The notes under the pieces: model-generated
Database searches by the model: none
Told to the model about the DNA's origin: nothing
What the model saw: the letters and a program-made list of their open reading frames with translations, nothing else
Assembly (NCBI GenBank): GCA_027485795.1
Contig: JAIXQK010000182.1
Coordinates: 28,481-92,480, forward strand
Length of the DNA stretch: 64,000 nucleotides
Origin: Oxalobacteraceae bacterium
GTDB lineage: Bacteria; Pseudomonadota; Gammaproteobacteria; Burkholderiales; Burkholderiaceae_D
Direction of reading: 5' to 3'
In this document: positions 7,558 to 17,436 of the stretch, piece by piece
Layout: each line of letters starts with the position of its first letter
Position numbering within the stretch: the stretch's first letter is position 1
Program-made: the position numbers and the translations under genes

Positions 7558-9426
7558 ATGGAACTATTACAAAAAATTAACGATCCAGCCGACCTGCGCG
7601 CTTTATCGCGCCCAGAGCTGCATAAGCTGGCGGGCGAGCTTCGTACCTATCTGCTCGAGTCGGTATCCAAAACCGGCGGCCATCTTTCGTCGAACTTGGG
7701 TACCGTCGAGCTGACGATCGCGCTGCATTATGTGTTCAACACACCGCACGATCGGATTGTGTGGGATGTCGGTCATCAAACTTACCCGCATAAAATTCTG
7801 ACCGGTCGCCGCGAGCGCATGCCATCGCTGCGACAGCTCGGTGGTCTGTCCGGCTTTCCGCGCCGAGACGAGAGTCCTTACGATACGTTTGGTACTGCGC
7901 ATTCTTCAACATCGATCTCAGCCGCGCTCGGTATGGCGCTGGCGGCGCGCACCAAAGGTGAAAACCGTCACGCGGTGGCAGTGATTGGTGATGGCGCGAT
8001 GTCAGCGGGTATGGCCTTCGAGGCGTTGAATAACGCGGGTGTGTATGAGGACATCAAGATGCTGGTGGTGCTGAACGACAATGACATGTCGATTTCGCCG
8101 CCGGTGGGTGCCTTGAATCGTTATCTGGCGCGACTGATGTCGGGTAAGTTCTACGCTGCTGCAAAGAATGTCGGTAAATCTGTGTTGCCACCTTCCATGC
8201 GCGAATTCGCCAAGCGTTTCGAAGAGCATGCCAAGGGCATGCTAACGCCTGCGACGATGTTCGAGGAATTCGGCTTTAACTATATCGGCCCGATCGATGG
8301 GCATGATCTGGAAGCTTTGGTGCCGACACTGCAAAACCTGAAGAATCTTGATGGACCTCAGTTTCTGCATGTGGTGACCAAGAAGGGCCAGGGCTACAAA
8401 TTGGCCGAGGCCGACCCTGTGCTGTATCACGGCCCGGGCAAGTTCAACCCGGCCGAGGGCATACAGCCGGCGGCGGCACCTGCCAAAAAAACTTACACCC
8501 AAGTGTTTGGCGAATGGTTGTGTGACATGGCCAGCGCTGATGACAAGCTGATTGGTATTACGCCAGCGATGCGTGAAGGTTCGGGGATGGTGACCTTCGA
8601 GCAGCAGTTCCCGGAACGCTACTACGACGTCGGTATCGCCGAACAGCACGCGGTCACCTTTGCAGCTGGCCTGGCATGCGAGGGTTTGAAGCCAGTGCTG
8701 GCGATCTACTCGACCTTTCTGCAGCGTGGCTACGATCAATTGATTCATGATGTCGCGCTTCAGAATCTCGACGTTACCTTTGCGCTGGATCGCGCCGGGT
8801 TGGTCGGTGCTGATGGCGCAACCCATGCGGGTAATTACGACATTGCGTATCTACGCTGCATTCCGAATATGGTCGTGATGACACCAAGCGATGAGAACGA
8901 GTGCCGGAAGATGCTCTCGACCGCATATCGCTTCCCGGGCCCGGCGTCGGTGCGGTATCCGAGGGGTGCTGGTCCAGGCGCGGTAATCGAGTCTGACCTT
9001 GATCCGATCGAAGTCGGTAAAGGCGTCGTGCGCCGTCAGGGCCGTCAAGTCGCCTTACTAGCATTTGGCACTATGGTGGCGCCGGCGCTGAAGGCCGCCG
9101 AAGAACTCAATGCGACCGTCGCTGATATGCGTTTTGTGAAACCCTTGGACGAGGCGCTGGTGGCGCAACTCGCTGCGTCCCATGAGTTGATCGTGACAAT
9201 CGAGGAAGGCTCGTTGATGGGCGGTGCCGGATCAGCTGTTGCAGAGGCGCTGTCTGCCGCTGGTTTCGTCAAGCCCGTGCTGCAGCTCGGTTTGCCGGAT
9301 CAATTTATCGACCACGGCGATGCGCAGCAACTGCTCGCACAGTGTGGGCTGGATGCGCCAGGAATTGTTGCTTCGGTTCGTCAGCGACTTGGTAGCAAGG
9401 AATCGCGCTTGGTGGCAAATAGCTAG
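7558..9426 (+). CDS. dxs: 1-deoxy-D-xylulose-5-phosphate synthase
   Basis: Thiamine-diphosphate enzyme of 622 residues that joins pyruvate and glyceraldehyde-3-phosphate, the first and flux-controlling step of the MEP isoprenoid pathway. The ThDP motif runs from GDG (144-146) to NDN (173-175); upstream are GHLSSNLG and VGHQTYPHK; the transketolase-like pyrimidine domain has [17 protein letters not shown], and the C-terminal domain ends normally. It starts 2 bp after the ispA stop. Its TAG stop is interleaved with the stop of the convergent adenosyltransferase gene, leaving no intergenic space. Confidence 0.97.
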   Translation: MELLQKINDPADLRALSRPELHKLAGELRTYLLESVSKTGGHLSSNLGTVELTIALHYVFNTPHDRIVWDVGHQTYPHKILTGRRERMPSLRQLGGLSGFPRRDESPYDTFGTAHSSTSISAALGMALAARTKGENRHAVAVIGDGAMSAGMAFEALNNAGVYEDIKMLVVLNDNDMSISPPVGALNRYLARLMSGKFYAAAKNVGKSVLPPSMREFAKRFEEHAKGMLTPATMFEEFGFNYIGPIDGHDLEALVPTLQNLKNLDGPQFLHVVTKKGQGYKLAEADPVLYHGPGKFNPAEGIQPAAAPAKKTYTQVFGEWLCDMASADDKLIGITPAMREGSGMVTFEQQFPERYYDVGIAEQHAVTFAAGLACEGLKPVLAIYSTFLQRGYDQLIHDVALQNLDVTFALDRAGLVGADGATHAGNYDIAYLRCIPNMVVMTPSDENECRKMLSTAYRFPGPASVRYPRGAGPGAVIESDLDPIEVGKGVVRRQGRQVALLAFGTMVAPALKAAEELNATVADMRFVKPLDEALVAQLAASHELIVTIEEGSLMGGAGSAVAEALSAAGFVKPVLQLGLPDQFIDHGDAQQLLAQCGLDAPGIVASVRQRLGSKESRLVANS

Positions 9427-9980
9427 CTTTCCGCGCTTCGACCTTTTTCCCACATCACGTCGCTGCCGCCCGCGTGGCGGTTTAGCACTCTTGCCAGTAC
9501 AAACAACAAGTCAGACAGCCGGTTGACGTATTGACCGAGCCGGGCGTGGATTTTTTCTTCGCGCCCCAAGGCAACGATGCTGCGCTCGGCGCGCCGACAC
9601 ACGGTGCGGCATACATGGGACTGTGCAGCGGCACGCGAGCCTCCTGGAAGAATAAATTCTTTCAAGGGCGGCAGTGTGGCATTGTATTTTTCCAGTAGTG
9701 CATCCAGTCGGGCGATTTGCCCGTCATTCATCATTACAAAGCCGGGGATGCTGAGTTCACCGCCCAGATCAAACAGGTCGTGCTGTATCGTCACCAGCTC
9801 GTCGCGCAATGTGTTCGGCAAATCGTCACACAGCAACAAGCCGAGTTGCGAGTTCAGCTCATCCACATCACCCATTGCTTGCACCCGCAGCGCATGTTTG
9901 TCGGTGCGGCTACCATCGCCCAAGCCGGTGGTGCCGTCGTCCCCAGTACGGGTCGCAATTTTCGAGAGTCGGTTGCCCAT
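9423..9980 (-). CDS. ATP:cob(I)alamin adenosyltransferase, PduO type
   Basis: Transfers the 5'-deoxyadenosyl group of ATP to cob(I)alamin or a corrinoid precursor to make adenosylcobalamin. The 185-residue protein has the N-terminal ATP loop [14 protein letters not shown] (residues 10-23), GDVDELNS, a CRRAERS helix and the C-terminal [12 protein letters not shown] signature, all of the PduO/MMAB family rather than CobA/BtuR. The start at 9980 (MGNRLSKI) is chosen because the 35 residues upstream are unlike the family. It is convergent with dxs, whose stop it overlaps, and divergent from an FAD dehydrogenase gene. No other cobalamin gene is visible here. Confidence 0.9.
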   Translation of the reverse strand: MGNRLSKIATRTGDDGTTGLGDGSRTDKHALRVQAMGDVDELNSQLGLLLCDDLPNTLRDELVTIQHDLFDLGGELSIPGFVMMNDGQIARLDALLEKYNATLPPLKEFILPGGSRAAAQSHVCRTVCRRAERSIVALGREEKIHARLGQYVNRLSDLLFVLARVLNRHAGGSDVMWEKGRSAES

Positions 9981-10108
9981 GATGCTGTATCTATTGAAAA
10001 CAGGCGAAGCATACGGCAAATGGCGCGAATCAGCCGGCACACCGCCTAGAGCGGCGAGCAAATGCCCCTGCTGCTCGGAGTACAATGTCGTTGCCTCGGA
10101 GAAATATC

Positions 10109-11515
10109 ATGAATTACCCCGCCCCCGCATTTTTCAAGCGCGAGCTACCTGCTGATTTACTGGCCGCGCTACAGGCGCGTTTTGCCGATCGCTTGTCCAC
10201 CACGCAGGCCATGCGCGAGCATCACGGACGTGATGAGTCGTCGTACGACCCGATGCTGCCGGATGCGGTGGTGTTTGCCCAGAATATCGACGATGTTGCG
10301 GCAGCAGTGGCGCTGTGCAACCAGTACCGCTTTCCGGTAATTGCGTATGGCACCGGTACCTCGCTCGAAGGCCATATCTTGGCGGTGCAGGGCGGCTTGT
10401 CGATTGACTTGTCACAGATGAATCAAGTGGTGGCACTGAATGCCGAAGACCTGACTGTGACTGTGCAGCCGGGCGTCACCCGTAAGCAGCTGAATACCGA
10501 GATCAAGGACACCGGCCTGTTTTTCCCGATTGACCCGGGCGCTGATGCCTCCATCGGTGGAATGGCGGCGACGCGTGCCTCCGGCACGAATGCGGTGCGC
10601 TACGGGACGATGCGAGAGAACGTACTGGGCTTGACGGTGGTGACAGCCGAGGGCAAGGTCATCAAGACGGGTACGCGTGCAAAAAAATCCTCCGCGGGCT
10701 ACGACCTGACACGCCTGTTTGTTGGTAGCGAGGGTACCTTAGGCATCATTGTTGAGATCACGCTGAAGCTGTATCCGCAGCCAGAAGCAATCTCGGCGGC
10801 GGTGTGTTCGTTCTCGAGTATTGAGCGCGCGGTCAATACGGTGATACAGACCATACAGATGGGTGTGCCAGTCGCGCGGGTTGAATTTCTTGACGAGACC
10901 AGCGTGCGCGCTTTGAATGCGCATGACAAATTGAGCTTGCCTGAAAAGCCACTGCTGCTGTTCGAGTTTCACGGCAGCGAGTATGGCGTCAAGGAACAAG
11001 CCGAGCTGGTGCAGCAAATCGCAGATGAGCATGATGCGACCGGTTTCGAGTGGGCCACTCGACCCGAAGATCGTTCACGGCTATGGCAAGCGCGTCACAA
11101 CGCGTATTTCGCATTGCTTCAGCTTCGACCCGGCAGCCGCGCGATTTCTACGGATTGCTGTGTTCCGATTTCTCGCCTCGCCGAGTGTTTGTTAGCGACC
11201 AAGGAAGATATTGAGCGCGAGGGTGTGACCCACGGCATCATCGGCCATGTAGGCGATGGCAACTTCCATGTGCAAATGATCATCGACCCCAATGATCCCG
11301 CTGATATAGCGCGTGCAGAGGCAGTCAATGCACGCATGGTCTCGCGTGCAATTGCCATGCAGGGTACGTGCACCGGCGAGCACGGCATTGGCTTGCACAA
11401 GATTGATTTCTTGGTGCAGGAGAGTGGTGAAGCGGCAGTCGATGTCATGCGCACGATCAAGCATGCATTAGACCCGCACAATATATTTAACCCAGGCAAG
11501 GTACTGCGCTGGTAG
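10109..11515 (+). CDS. FAD-linked D-2-hydroxyacid (D-lactate-type) dehydrogenase
   Basis: Flavoprotein of 468 residues with an N-terminal PCMH-type FAD domain (GTGTSLEGH near 87 and PIDPGADASIGGMAATRASG near 145) and a C-terminal FAD-oxidase domain ending in HVGDGNFHVQ and GTCTGEHGIG. These mark the D-lactate dehydrogenase (cytochrome)/GlcD superfamily. The closest group by feel is the cytochrome-type D-lactate dehydrogenase, which feeds electrons to the respiratory chain while making pyruvate. The start ATG at 10109 has GGAGA 6 bases upstream; an ATG at 10085 is in frame but has no good ribosome site. It is a paralogue of glcD 4 kb downstream. Exact substrate uncertain. Confidence 0.87.
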   Translation: MNYPAPAFFKRELPADLLAALQARFADRLSTTQAMREHHGRDESSYDPMLPDAVVFAQNIDDVAAAVALCNQYRFPVIAYGTGTSLEGHILAVQGGLSIDLSQMNQVVALNAEDLTVTVQPGVTRKQLNTEIKDTGLFFPIDPGADASIGGMAATRASGTNAVRYGTMRENVLGLTVVTAEGKVIKTGTRAKKSSAGYDLTRLFVGSEGTLGIIVEITLKLYPQPEAISAAVCSFSSIERAVNTVIQTIQMGVPVARVEFLDETSVRALNAHDKLSLPEKPLLLFEFHGSEYGVKEQAELVQQIADEHDATGFEWATRPEDRSRLWQARHNAYFALLQLRPGSRAISTDCCVPISRLAECLLATKEDIEREGVTHGIIGHVGDGNFHVQMIIDPNDPADIARAEAVNARMVSRAIAMQGTCTGEHGIGLHKIDFLVQESGEAAVDVMRTIKHALDPHNIFNPGKVLRW

Positions 11516-11540
11516 CGCAATTCATCGAGACTACACCTAC

Positions 11541-12428
11541 ATGGCGACACGCATTCCCCCGGTTCATGCCCTATCAGCCTTCGAGGCTGCGGCACGCCAT
11601 GGCTCATTCGCGCTGGCAGCTGAAGAATTATGCATCACGCCATCCGCGCTCTCGCATCGTATTCGCCTGTTGGAGGAGTTTGTCGGCGAGCGATTGTTCG
11701 TGCGTGATGGGCGTAATGTTGGTCTGTCCGAATTCGGTCGCCGCTACCTTGATGTGGTTCGACAGGCACTTCGTACCCTGACTGACTTTCCGATGCCGCG
11801 GCGCGCTGCCTCAGTACAGCCGCGACTGAAGATTACGGTGCCGCCCACCTTTGCGCGCTACTTGTTGGTGCCCAACCTGTCCTCTTTCACGGTTGCGCAT
11901 CCCGAGATTGCGGTAGAGATCTTTCTGTCGGTACCCCTTTACGACTTGGCACTCGCGGAGAGTGATCTCGAGGTACGCTTCGGCCCCGGGCGCTATCCGA
12001 ATCTGCAGTGTGAGTTGTTGTTTTCCGAACCGACCTTTGCGGTAGCGAGTCCTCAGTACCTCGCGCAAATTGAGCCGCTGAACGAGCCTGCCGATCTGAA
12101 GAACGCGACATTAGTACGTTCAGCACTCGAGCCTTGGCAGCCCTGGTTCGAAGCGGCAGGGCTTGATTGGCCCGAGCCTACCAGCGGTATCCGTGTCGAT
12201 GACCTTGGGTTGCTGCAAGAGATGGTGCGCCATGGACACGGCATTGGATTGGCGCGCGCACACTTCGCGCGCGAATTACTTACTTCAGGTGAGTTGGTGC
12301 GCCTATTCGATGTGCAGACGGTGGCACCACCGCATGCCTACTATGCCGTATACGAGAAGCCCGTACTCGAGCGTCCAGAAGTTGCTGCATTCCTGCAGTG
12401 GATGAAGGATACGTTTGGAAGCCTCTGA
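11541..12428 (+). CDS. LysR-family transcriptional regulator, GcvA-like
   Basis: Regulator of 295 residues. The N-terminal winged helix-turn-helix (residues 8-66: ALSAFEAAARHGSFALAAEE, then TPSALSHRIRLLEE) is that of the GcvA/AmpR branch, and the rest is a LysR effector-binding domain of normal length. It starts 25 bp after the D-lactate-type dehydrogenase gene on the same strand, so it may regulate that gene or itself. The effector is unknown. The GcvA name reflects similarity of the DNA-binding helix only, not a claim about glycine cleavage. Confidence 0.88.
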   Translation: MATRIPPVHALSAFEAAARHGSFALAAEELCITPSALSHRIRLLEEFVGERLFVRDGRNVGLSEFGRRYLDVVRQALRTLTDFPMPRRAASVQPRLKITVPPTFARYLLVPNLSSFTVAHPEIAVEIFLSVPLYDLALAESDLEVRFGPGRYPNLQCELLFSEPTFAVASPQYLAQIEPLNEPADLKNATLVRSALEPWQPWFEAAGLDWPEPTSGIRVDDLGLLQEMVRHGHGIGLARAHFARELLTSGELVRLFDVQTVAPPHAYYAVYEKPVLERPEVAAFLQWMKDTFGSL

Positions 12429-12597
12429 CAATCTGTTCGATTACCGGTCTTTGTGCTTCATGATGAGTTTGAACGCTCGCTAGCTCACTGCACATCGCTA
12501 CTAGCAAGCCCTCAAAAAGAACCTCACTGAGATCCCTGCCACGAAGTTTTGCTTGATGCGCGCATTTTGCGTGCACATCGGAACTCGGGAGATTTCA

Positions 12598-14655
12598 ATG
12601 AGTATTAATTTGGGTGGCGGCCAGCCTCCTTTACCTAACTTACCCAACAACCTCAACCCCGAAGCTGTACCCGCGGTACAGCAACCCAATTCAGCGGTAC
12701 GTGCGCCAGTAGTGAGTCCGGCAGAAAGTACGGTAGCAAGTACGGTATCGTGGCCAGCAGTGCCAGCGTCTGCCGACGAGATGGTTGGGACAACAGAGCC
12801 TAAGCTCTCATCAAGAGATGCATTGGCGATCGGCGGGAATAGACTGAATGATTGGCAGATCGTCCAACAGGCGATTAAGCGCGGCGATATTCGTTTGGTA
12901 CATGAAATGCTGAACCGAGGTCTTCAGCCGAGCTTGGGGGATAAAGACGATACAGGCCAAGCATTCGATTCCTTCATACCAAAAGAAGTTTTCAAGGAGT
13001 TGCGGGATATTGAATTGTTCGATCGTTTCATTGAGTTATTTATTCAGCATGGAATGCAGGAAAAGCTGTATCGCTATACCTCGGCAGTTGGCAATGGCAT
13101 CCTGCTGAAACGCCTGATACAAAGCGGTGTCGAGGGCTGGTCTGAGCCTAAGAAAGATCTAGAGAATGGAATGATCAAAGCGATCCATTCGAGTGATAGC
13201 ACGCAATTAGCGGCGTATTTTCGGATCTGGAAAGAAAACTGCCCCATATGCAAACCTGATTGGGGAAAAATCTTTGGCGAGGGCTTGCCATCTACTAAAG
13301 AATTTCCCGATACCGAAGTTCTGAGAGTGTTGATTCGCGAACTGGATCCATCAAGACTCTGGACGTTTTTAATTGTGAAGTTGTTTAACTGGGCGATCGT
13401 AGCAAAAAATGAGATTGCAGTACGTGATCTGATTACTTGGATGGGTGAGGATTTCAATAATTTTTTATCCTGCCGCGACTGGAAGGAGGTTCGGTGCAAA
13501 TATTCGCCCGACCAACGCATCTTGCTAGCGCAGTGTGGCTTCCCGCCGTATGCCATCGCATTGCCACTACCTTCGCATGAGAGCGCCATGCAATTCCAAT
13601 TGGCTTTGTTCGGGCCGGGACTTTCCAAAGGGGCATTCGCGACTATGCTGCGTGAGCCCACTTGTTCGTCGTTAGATATTGTGGACTTTATTAGTAAATC
13701 TAATATTGACCTGACCAGGTTTTCGTCCCCGTGTATCAAGCCCAAGGACTATACGTGTAGCGACCTCGATGTGATTGCCTTCGAATTATTCAAGCAGGGC
13801 TTGGCGCCATCGCTGGCATCTAAGTTAGCCCTCGCGGTATCGGCGTACGGAGACCTGAGAAATACGAACTTCTTAAGCGACCATCGGCTCAGTCTGCTTG
13901 CCTGTCTGAACGAATGTGTTCATCCAGATGCATTTGAGTTGTTGCAAGAACCGATATCGATCGAGCAAGCGCGAACGATCCATGATGCAGTACTGGATTT
14001 GATTACAAAGCAATTCGGCGATCCTGCTGCATTCTTTGCTGCTGCACTTGCCTGTGTTCAGGCAGATGGCACGATCGATACCAGAAAGCTTACGCTGATC
14101 TATGGCAAAGGTATGGGCCTTCCATCTGCAATCGTCAGGCAGATAGGCATCACACTGCAAGCCCTATCTAGTGAGGTGATGATCAGTACTGTGCCGCCGA
14201 ATCTGGTGAAACCGGGGATGCGGGGTGTCGACCTTCAGAAAGCCTTCCACGACTGGATTCTTCAAGGAATCGCTCGCTTGATGATTACCCGCCTGCCGCA
14301 TGACATCGGCATTGGCATCGCCCGGCGTGACCGCATGGAGATGGATAAGCAGGATATGAATGAGCAAGCGGATGCTTGGTTCGAAATCGCCGCACCGATC
14401 AATTATTTGGTCACATCGGTGGTTAGACAGTACGGACAGACACTCGCTCAGGATGGCGATGGCAGTGGCGCTGCAATCCTCGAGGCATTCCGAGCGATAC
14501 CGGCGGATGCATTCAAGTTCCCTGCGCCTGTGATCCTCGATGATAGTTCTGACGATGAGGGCGAGGCGGAGCAGTCGAGCTCGGATTCTAAGTCGCCGTA
14601 TCCGTCCTCTTCTGCCTCGGATGATGAAGTAGATGCCTCCGAGGATTCGGCATGA
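12598..14655 (+). CDS. Unrecognised 685-residue protein, candidate secreted effector
   Basis: I do not recognise a family. Residues 1 to about 60 are low-complexity and rich in Pro, Ser, Ala, Val and Asn (MSINLGGGQPPLPNLPNN), with no Sec signal peptide. Around 70-115 (NDWQIVQQAIKRGD, then VHEMLNRGLQP) the pattern resembles an ankyrin-type helix pair; the middle is mostly helical with scattered cysteines. The last 40 residues are an acidic Ser/Asp/Glu tail (DDSSDDEGEAE). The start at 12598 follows GGGAG by 6 bases; the frame is open to 12553, but that TTG/ATG pair lacks a ribosome site. The tail and N-terminus resemble those of the 937-residue protein at 18701-21514. A type III effector is an inference, not shown. 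Confidence 0.75.
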   Translation: MSINLGGGQPPLPNLPNNLNPEAVPAVQQPNSAVRAPVVSPAESTVASTVSWPAVPASADEMVGTTEPKLSSRDALAIGGNRLNDWQIVQQAIKRGDIRLVHEMLNRGLQPSLGDKDDTGQAFDSFIPKEVFKELRDIELFDRFIELFIQHGMQEKLYRYTSAVGNGILLKRLIQSGVEGWSEPKKDLENGMIKAIHSSDSTQLAAYFRIWKENCPICKPDWGKIFGEGLPSTKEFPDTEVLRVLIRELDPSRLWTFLIVKLFNWAIVAKNEIAVRDLITWMGEDFNNFLSCRDWKEVRCKYSPDQRILLAQCGFPPYAIALPLPSHESAMQFQLALFGPGLSKGAFATMLREPTCSSLDIVDFISKSNIDLTRFSSPCIKPKDYTCSDLDVIAFELFKQGLAPSLASKLALAVSAYGDLRNTNFLSDHRLSLLACLNECVHPDAFELLQEPISIEQARTIHDAVLDLITKQFGDPAAFFAAALACVQADGTIDTRKLTLIYGKGMGLPSAIVRQIGITLQALSSEVMISTVPPNLVKPGMRGVDLQKAFHDWILQGIARLMITRLPHDIGIGIARRDRMEMDKQDMNEQADAWFEIAAPINYLVTSVVRQYGQTLAQDGDGSGAAILEAFRAIPADAFKFPAPVILDDSSDDEGEAEQSSSDSKSPYPSSSASDDEVDASEDSA

Positions 14656-14664
14656 ACTAGTCTC

Positions 14665-14682
14665 CGGCCCCTCTGCGGGCCG
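14665..14682 (+). other. Small GC hairpin after the 685-residue gene
   Basis: CGGCCC-CTCTGC-GGGCCG, a 6-bp perfect stem 10 bases after the stop. No T-run follows, so it is a weak terminator candidate at best. Confidence 0.35.
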
Positions 14683-14821
14683 TGGCTTCATGCGTAATCA
14701 AGCGCTTATGCGCCCTGTGTAAAAACTTTCAACTTTCCCGCCAAAGCTTTTCAGGCCAAAACCCTTTAATTCATCGTTTCAAGGCGGGGCCATTCGATAG
14801 ACTAGGCGGTCTTGTCCATTA

Positions 14822-14844
14822 GCAGCGAAACTTTGTTTCGCTGC
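14822..14844 (+). promoter_or_regulatory. Perfect 10-bp hairpin just upstream of glcD
   Basis: GCAGCGAAAC-TTT-GTTTCGCTGC, a perfect 10-bp stem with a 3-base loop ending 16 bases before the glcD ATG. No Shine-Dalgarno sequence is apparent in the short gap (CTTGTCTTGTCCAC), and CTTGTCC also occurs just before the hairpin. The stem could control glcD translation or serve as an operator. It could also be the end of a terminator without a U-run. Confidence 0.6.
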
Positions 14845-14860
14845 GACTTGTCTTGTCCAC

Positions 14861-16348
14861 ATGAACGCTCTATCTGAACCGGTTTCCTTGCTGGCACGTC
14901 AGCGTCAGGTCGTGGCTGCGCTGAAAGCGTCGCTGCCAGCGCATGCCGTGCTGTACCAGGAGGAAGACACGCGACCTTATGAATGCGATGGCTTGTCGGC
15001 TTATCGCCAATTGCCCATGGTGGTCGCGTTACCGGAAAACGAAGCACAAGTGATTGCTGTGCTCCAAGCATGCCATCGGCTTCATGTACCGATTGTCCCA
15101 CGCGGTGCAGGTACCGGCCTTTCTGGCGGTGCGACGCCGATTGCTGACGGTGTGGTGTTGTCGACTGCGCGATTGAATCGAATTGTCAAGCTGGATCCGT
15201 ATGCACGCACCGCGGTTGTACAGCCCGGTGTCCGTAACCTCGCCATCTCGGAGGCTGCCAGTTCACATGGTCTCTACTATGCGCCCGATCCCTCGTCGCA
15301 GATTGCTTGCTCAATTGGTGGCAACGTGGCGGAAAACTCCGGCGGTGTGCATTGTCTGAAATATGGTCTCACCGTGCACAACGTGCTTCGGGTACGCATG
15401 GTCACGATCGAGGGTGAGGTGGTTGAGTTAGGTAGTGAGGGCCTTGATGCGCCGGGTCTTGATCTGCTTGCGGTGTTTATCGGCTCCGAGGGCATGCTGG
15501 GTGTGGTGACCGAGGTGACCGTTAAGCTGGTACCTAAGCCGCAGCTAGCGCGCGTGATCATGGCTTCATTTGACGACGTGGTCAAAGGCGGTAATGCGGT
15601 GGCGAATGTCATTGCCGCCGGGATTATTCCAGCGGGTCTGGAGATGATGGATAAAACCAGTTCACGCATGGTCGAGCCTTTCGTCAACGCTGGCTACGAC
15701 ACCGAGGCTGAGGCGATCTTGCTGTGTGAGTCGGATGGCACGCCGGAAGAAGTCGAGGAAGAGATTGCACGGATGACGGAAGTGATGAACGCGTCCGGTG
15801 CCACTGCGATTGCAGTATCCAGTAGTGAAGCCGAAAGGATCCGGTTTTGGTCGGGTCGCAAGAATGCGTTTCCGGCAGCGGGTCGTATCTCGCCCGATTA
15901 CTACTGCATGGATGGCACGATTCCGCGCAAGTATCTGGCCAAGGTGTTGCTGGGAATCGCTGACATGGAAAAGACTTATGGTCTACGTTGTGCGAACGTA
16001 TTCCACGCCGGTGACGGCAACCTCCATCCCTTGATTTTGTTTGATGCAAATACGCCGGGCGAATTTGAGCGTGCAGAAAAATTTGGCGCCGCCATCCTTG
16101 AGCTTTGCGTCGAAGTAGGTGGCACCATCACTGGCGAGCATGGTGTTGGGATCGAGAAGATTAATTCAATGTGCGTTCAATTTGCGCCGGAAGAGCGCGA
16201 GGCGTTCTTCGCCGTCAAGCGCGCATTTGACTCGGCCTTTTTGCTAAATCCCGACAAGGCAATACCCACGCTTCAGCGTTGTGCGGAATACGGAAAAATG
16301 CACGTCAAACGCGGCGAGCTGAAGTTCTCCGATCTGCCGCGCTTCTAA
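14861..16348 (+). CDS. glcD: Glycolate oxidase, FAD-binding subunit GlcD
   Basis: FAD subunit (495 residues) of the membrane-associated glycolate oxidase GlcDEF, which oxidises glycolate to glyoxylate and passes electrons to the respiratory chain. FAD domain: PRGAGTGLSGGATP near 83-96, YAPDPSSQ and GGNVAENSGG near 140-160. C-terminal domain: FHAGDGNLHPL near 382 and GTITGEHGVG near 424, with the metal or substrate histidines of the family. It opens a three-gene operon: 24 bp to glcE, then 2 bp to glcF. A strong hairpin lies directly upstream. The operon is flanked on both sides by unusual large proteins. Confidence 0.96.
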   Translation: MNALSEPVSLLARQRQVVAALKASLPAHAVLYQEEDTRPYECDGLSAYRQLPMVVALPENEAQVIAVLQACHRLHVPIVPRGAGTGLSGGATPIADGVVLSTARLNRIVKLDPYARTAVVQPGVRNLAISEAASSHGLYYAPDPSSQIACSIGGNVAENSGGVHCLKYGLTVHNVLRVRMVTIEGEVVELGSEGLDAPGLDLLAVFIGSEGMLGVVTEVTVKLVPKPQLARVIMASFDDVVKGGNAVANVIAAGIIPAGLEMMDKTSSRMVEPFVNAGYDTEAEAILLCESDGTPEEVEEEIARMTEVMNASGATAIAVSSSEAERIRFWSGRKNAFPAAGRISPDYYCMDGTIPRKYLAKVLLGIADMEKTYGLRCANVFHAGDGNLHPLILFDANTPGEFERAEKFGAAILELCVEVGGTITGEHGVGIEKINSMCVQFAPEEREAFFAVKRAFDSAFLLNPDKAIPTLQRCAEYGKMHVKRGELKFSDLPRF

Positions 16349-16372
16349 GATCTCTGGCAAAAGAACCAAACA

Positions 16373-17434
16373 ATGGATCAGGTATTACAGCAATTCCGTG
16401 ATCGTATTGCATCCGCCTCGGCGAATGGGACGGCGCTACGCATTCGCGGCAACGGTACCAAGGACTGGTACGGTCAGGAGCTCAACGGTGAAGTGCTCGA
16501 CACCACGGAATTCAGCGGCATCGTCTCTTATGACCCGACTGAACTAGTCATCACTGCACGGGCTGGCACCACGTTGCGCGAGATCGGAAAAGCATTGGCC
16601 GAGAAGAAGCAGATGCTGGCATTCGAGCCACCACGCTTTGACGGGTTGGCGACGATTGGCGGAATTGTTGCCAGCGGACTCTCTGGCCCGCGGCGTCAGG
16701 CGGTGGGATCAGTGCGAGATTTCGTGCTGGGTACTGTACTGATGGATGGCAAGGGTGAAGTGCTGAACTTCGGTGGTCAAGTGATGAAGAACGTCGCTGG
16801 CTATGATGTGTCGCGCTTGCTGACGGGATCACTCGGCACGCTTGGTTTGATGCTTGCAGTATCGATCAAGGTGTTGCCGCGTCCTTTCGCGCAGCACTCG
16901 CTGAAGTTTTCGATGAGCGAAGAAGAGGCGCTGCACCAATTGAATATCTGGGGCGGTCAGCCACTACCGCTCTCTGCGTCCTGCTGGGTGAATGGTCAGT
17001 TATATGTTCGCTTGTCTGGTGCGCAGGCTGCCGTCGATGCGGCGATCGCGAAGATGGGTGGCATTGAGTTGCCGCAGGCAGAAGCATTCTGGGACAGCGT
17101 GCGAGAGCAAGATCATGAATTTTTTCAAGCTGCGCCGGATGGGTTGTGGCGCATATCGGTACCCACGACGGCAAAGCCATTGCTCTTGCCTGGCGAGCAA
17201 ATGATTGAATGGGGCGGTGCTCAGCGCTGGCTGAAGACTAGTGCCGATGTTGCCACGATACGCGCCGCCGCAACTGCAGCCGGTGGCCATGCCACGCTTC
17301 ATCGAGGCGGCGATAAATCAGTCGGCGTTTTCCAGCCTTTGGCGCCAGCAGTCGCACGGATTCATCGTAATTTAAAGAACACTTTTGATCCGGCCGGTAT
17401 CTTCAATCCACGCCGTATGTACACCGATTTCTGA
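16373..17434 (+). CDS. glcE: Glycolate oxidase subunit GlcE
   Basis: Second FAD-binding subunit of glycolate oxidase, 353 residues. It has a shortened PCMH fold: LRIRGNGTKDWYG at the start, LAFEPPRFDGLATIGGIVASGLSGPRR-type FAD loop at about 82-107, and KNVAGYDVSRLLTGSLGTLG near 143. It ends with the IFNPRRMY signature. It lacks the long C-terminal FAD-oxidase domain of GlcD, as expected. Starts 24 bp after glcD with AAGAA upstream and ends 2 bp before glcF, so it is almost certainly cotranscribed and coupled. Confidence 0.95.
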   Translation: MDQVLQQFRDRIASASANGTALRIRGNGTKDWYGQELNGEVLDTTEFSGIVSYDPTELVITARAGTTLREIGKALAEKKQMLAFEPPRFDGLATIGGIVASGLSGPRRQAVGSVRDFVLGTVLMDGKGEVLNFGGQVMKNVAGYDVSRLLTGSLGTLGLMLAVSIKVLPRPFAQHSLKFSMSEEEALHQLNIWGGQPLPLSASCWVNGQLYVRLSGAQAAVDAAIAKMGGIELPQAEAFWDSVREQDHEFFQAAPDGLWRISVPTTAKPLLLPGEQMIEWGGAQRWLKTSADVATIRAAATAAGGHATLHRGGDKSVGVFQPLAPAVARIHRNLKNTFDPAGIFNPRRMYTDF

Positions 17435-17436
17435 CG

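Noticed and set aside
12432..12470. PIP-box-like hrp regulator site (TTCGA, 16 bases, TTCAT) before the 685-residue gene
   Set aside because: The spacing is 16 rather than 15 bases and the second half-site does not match TTCGB; chance is likely. No match was seen upstream of the chaperone gene either.
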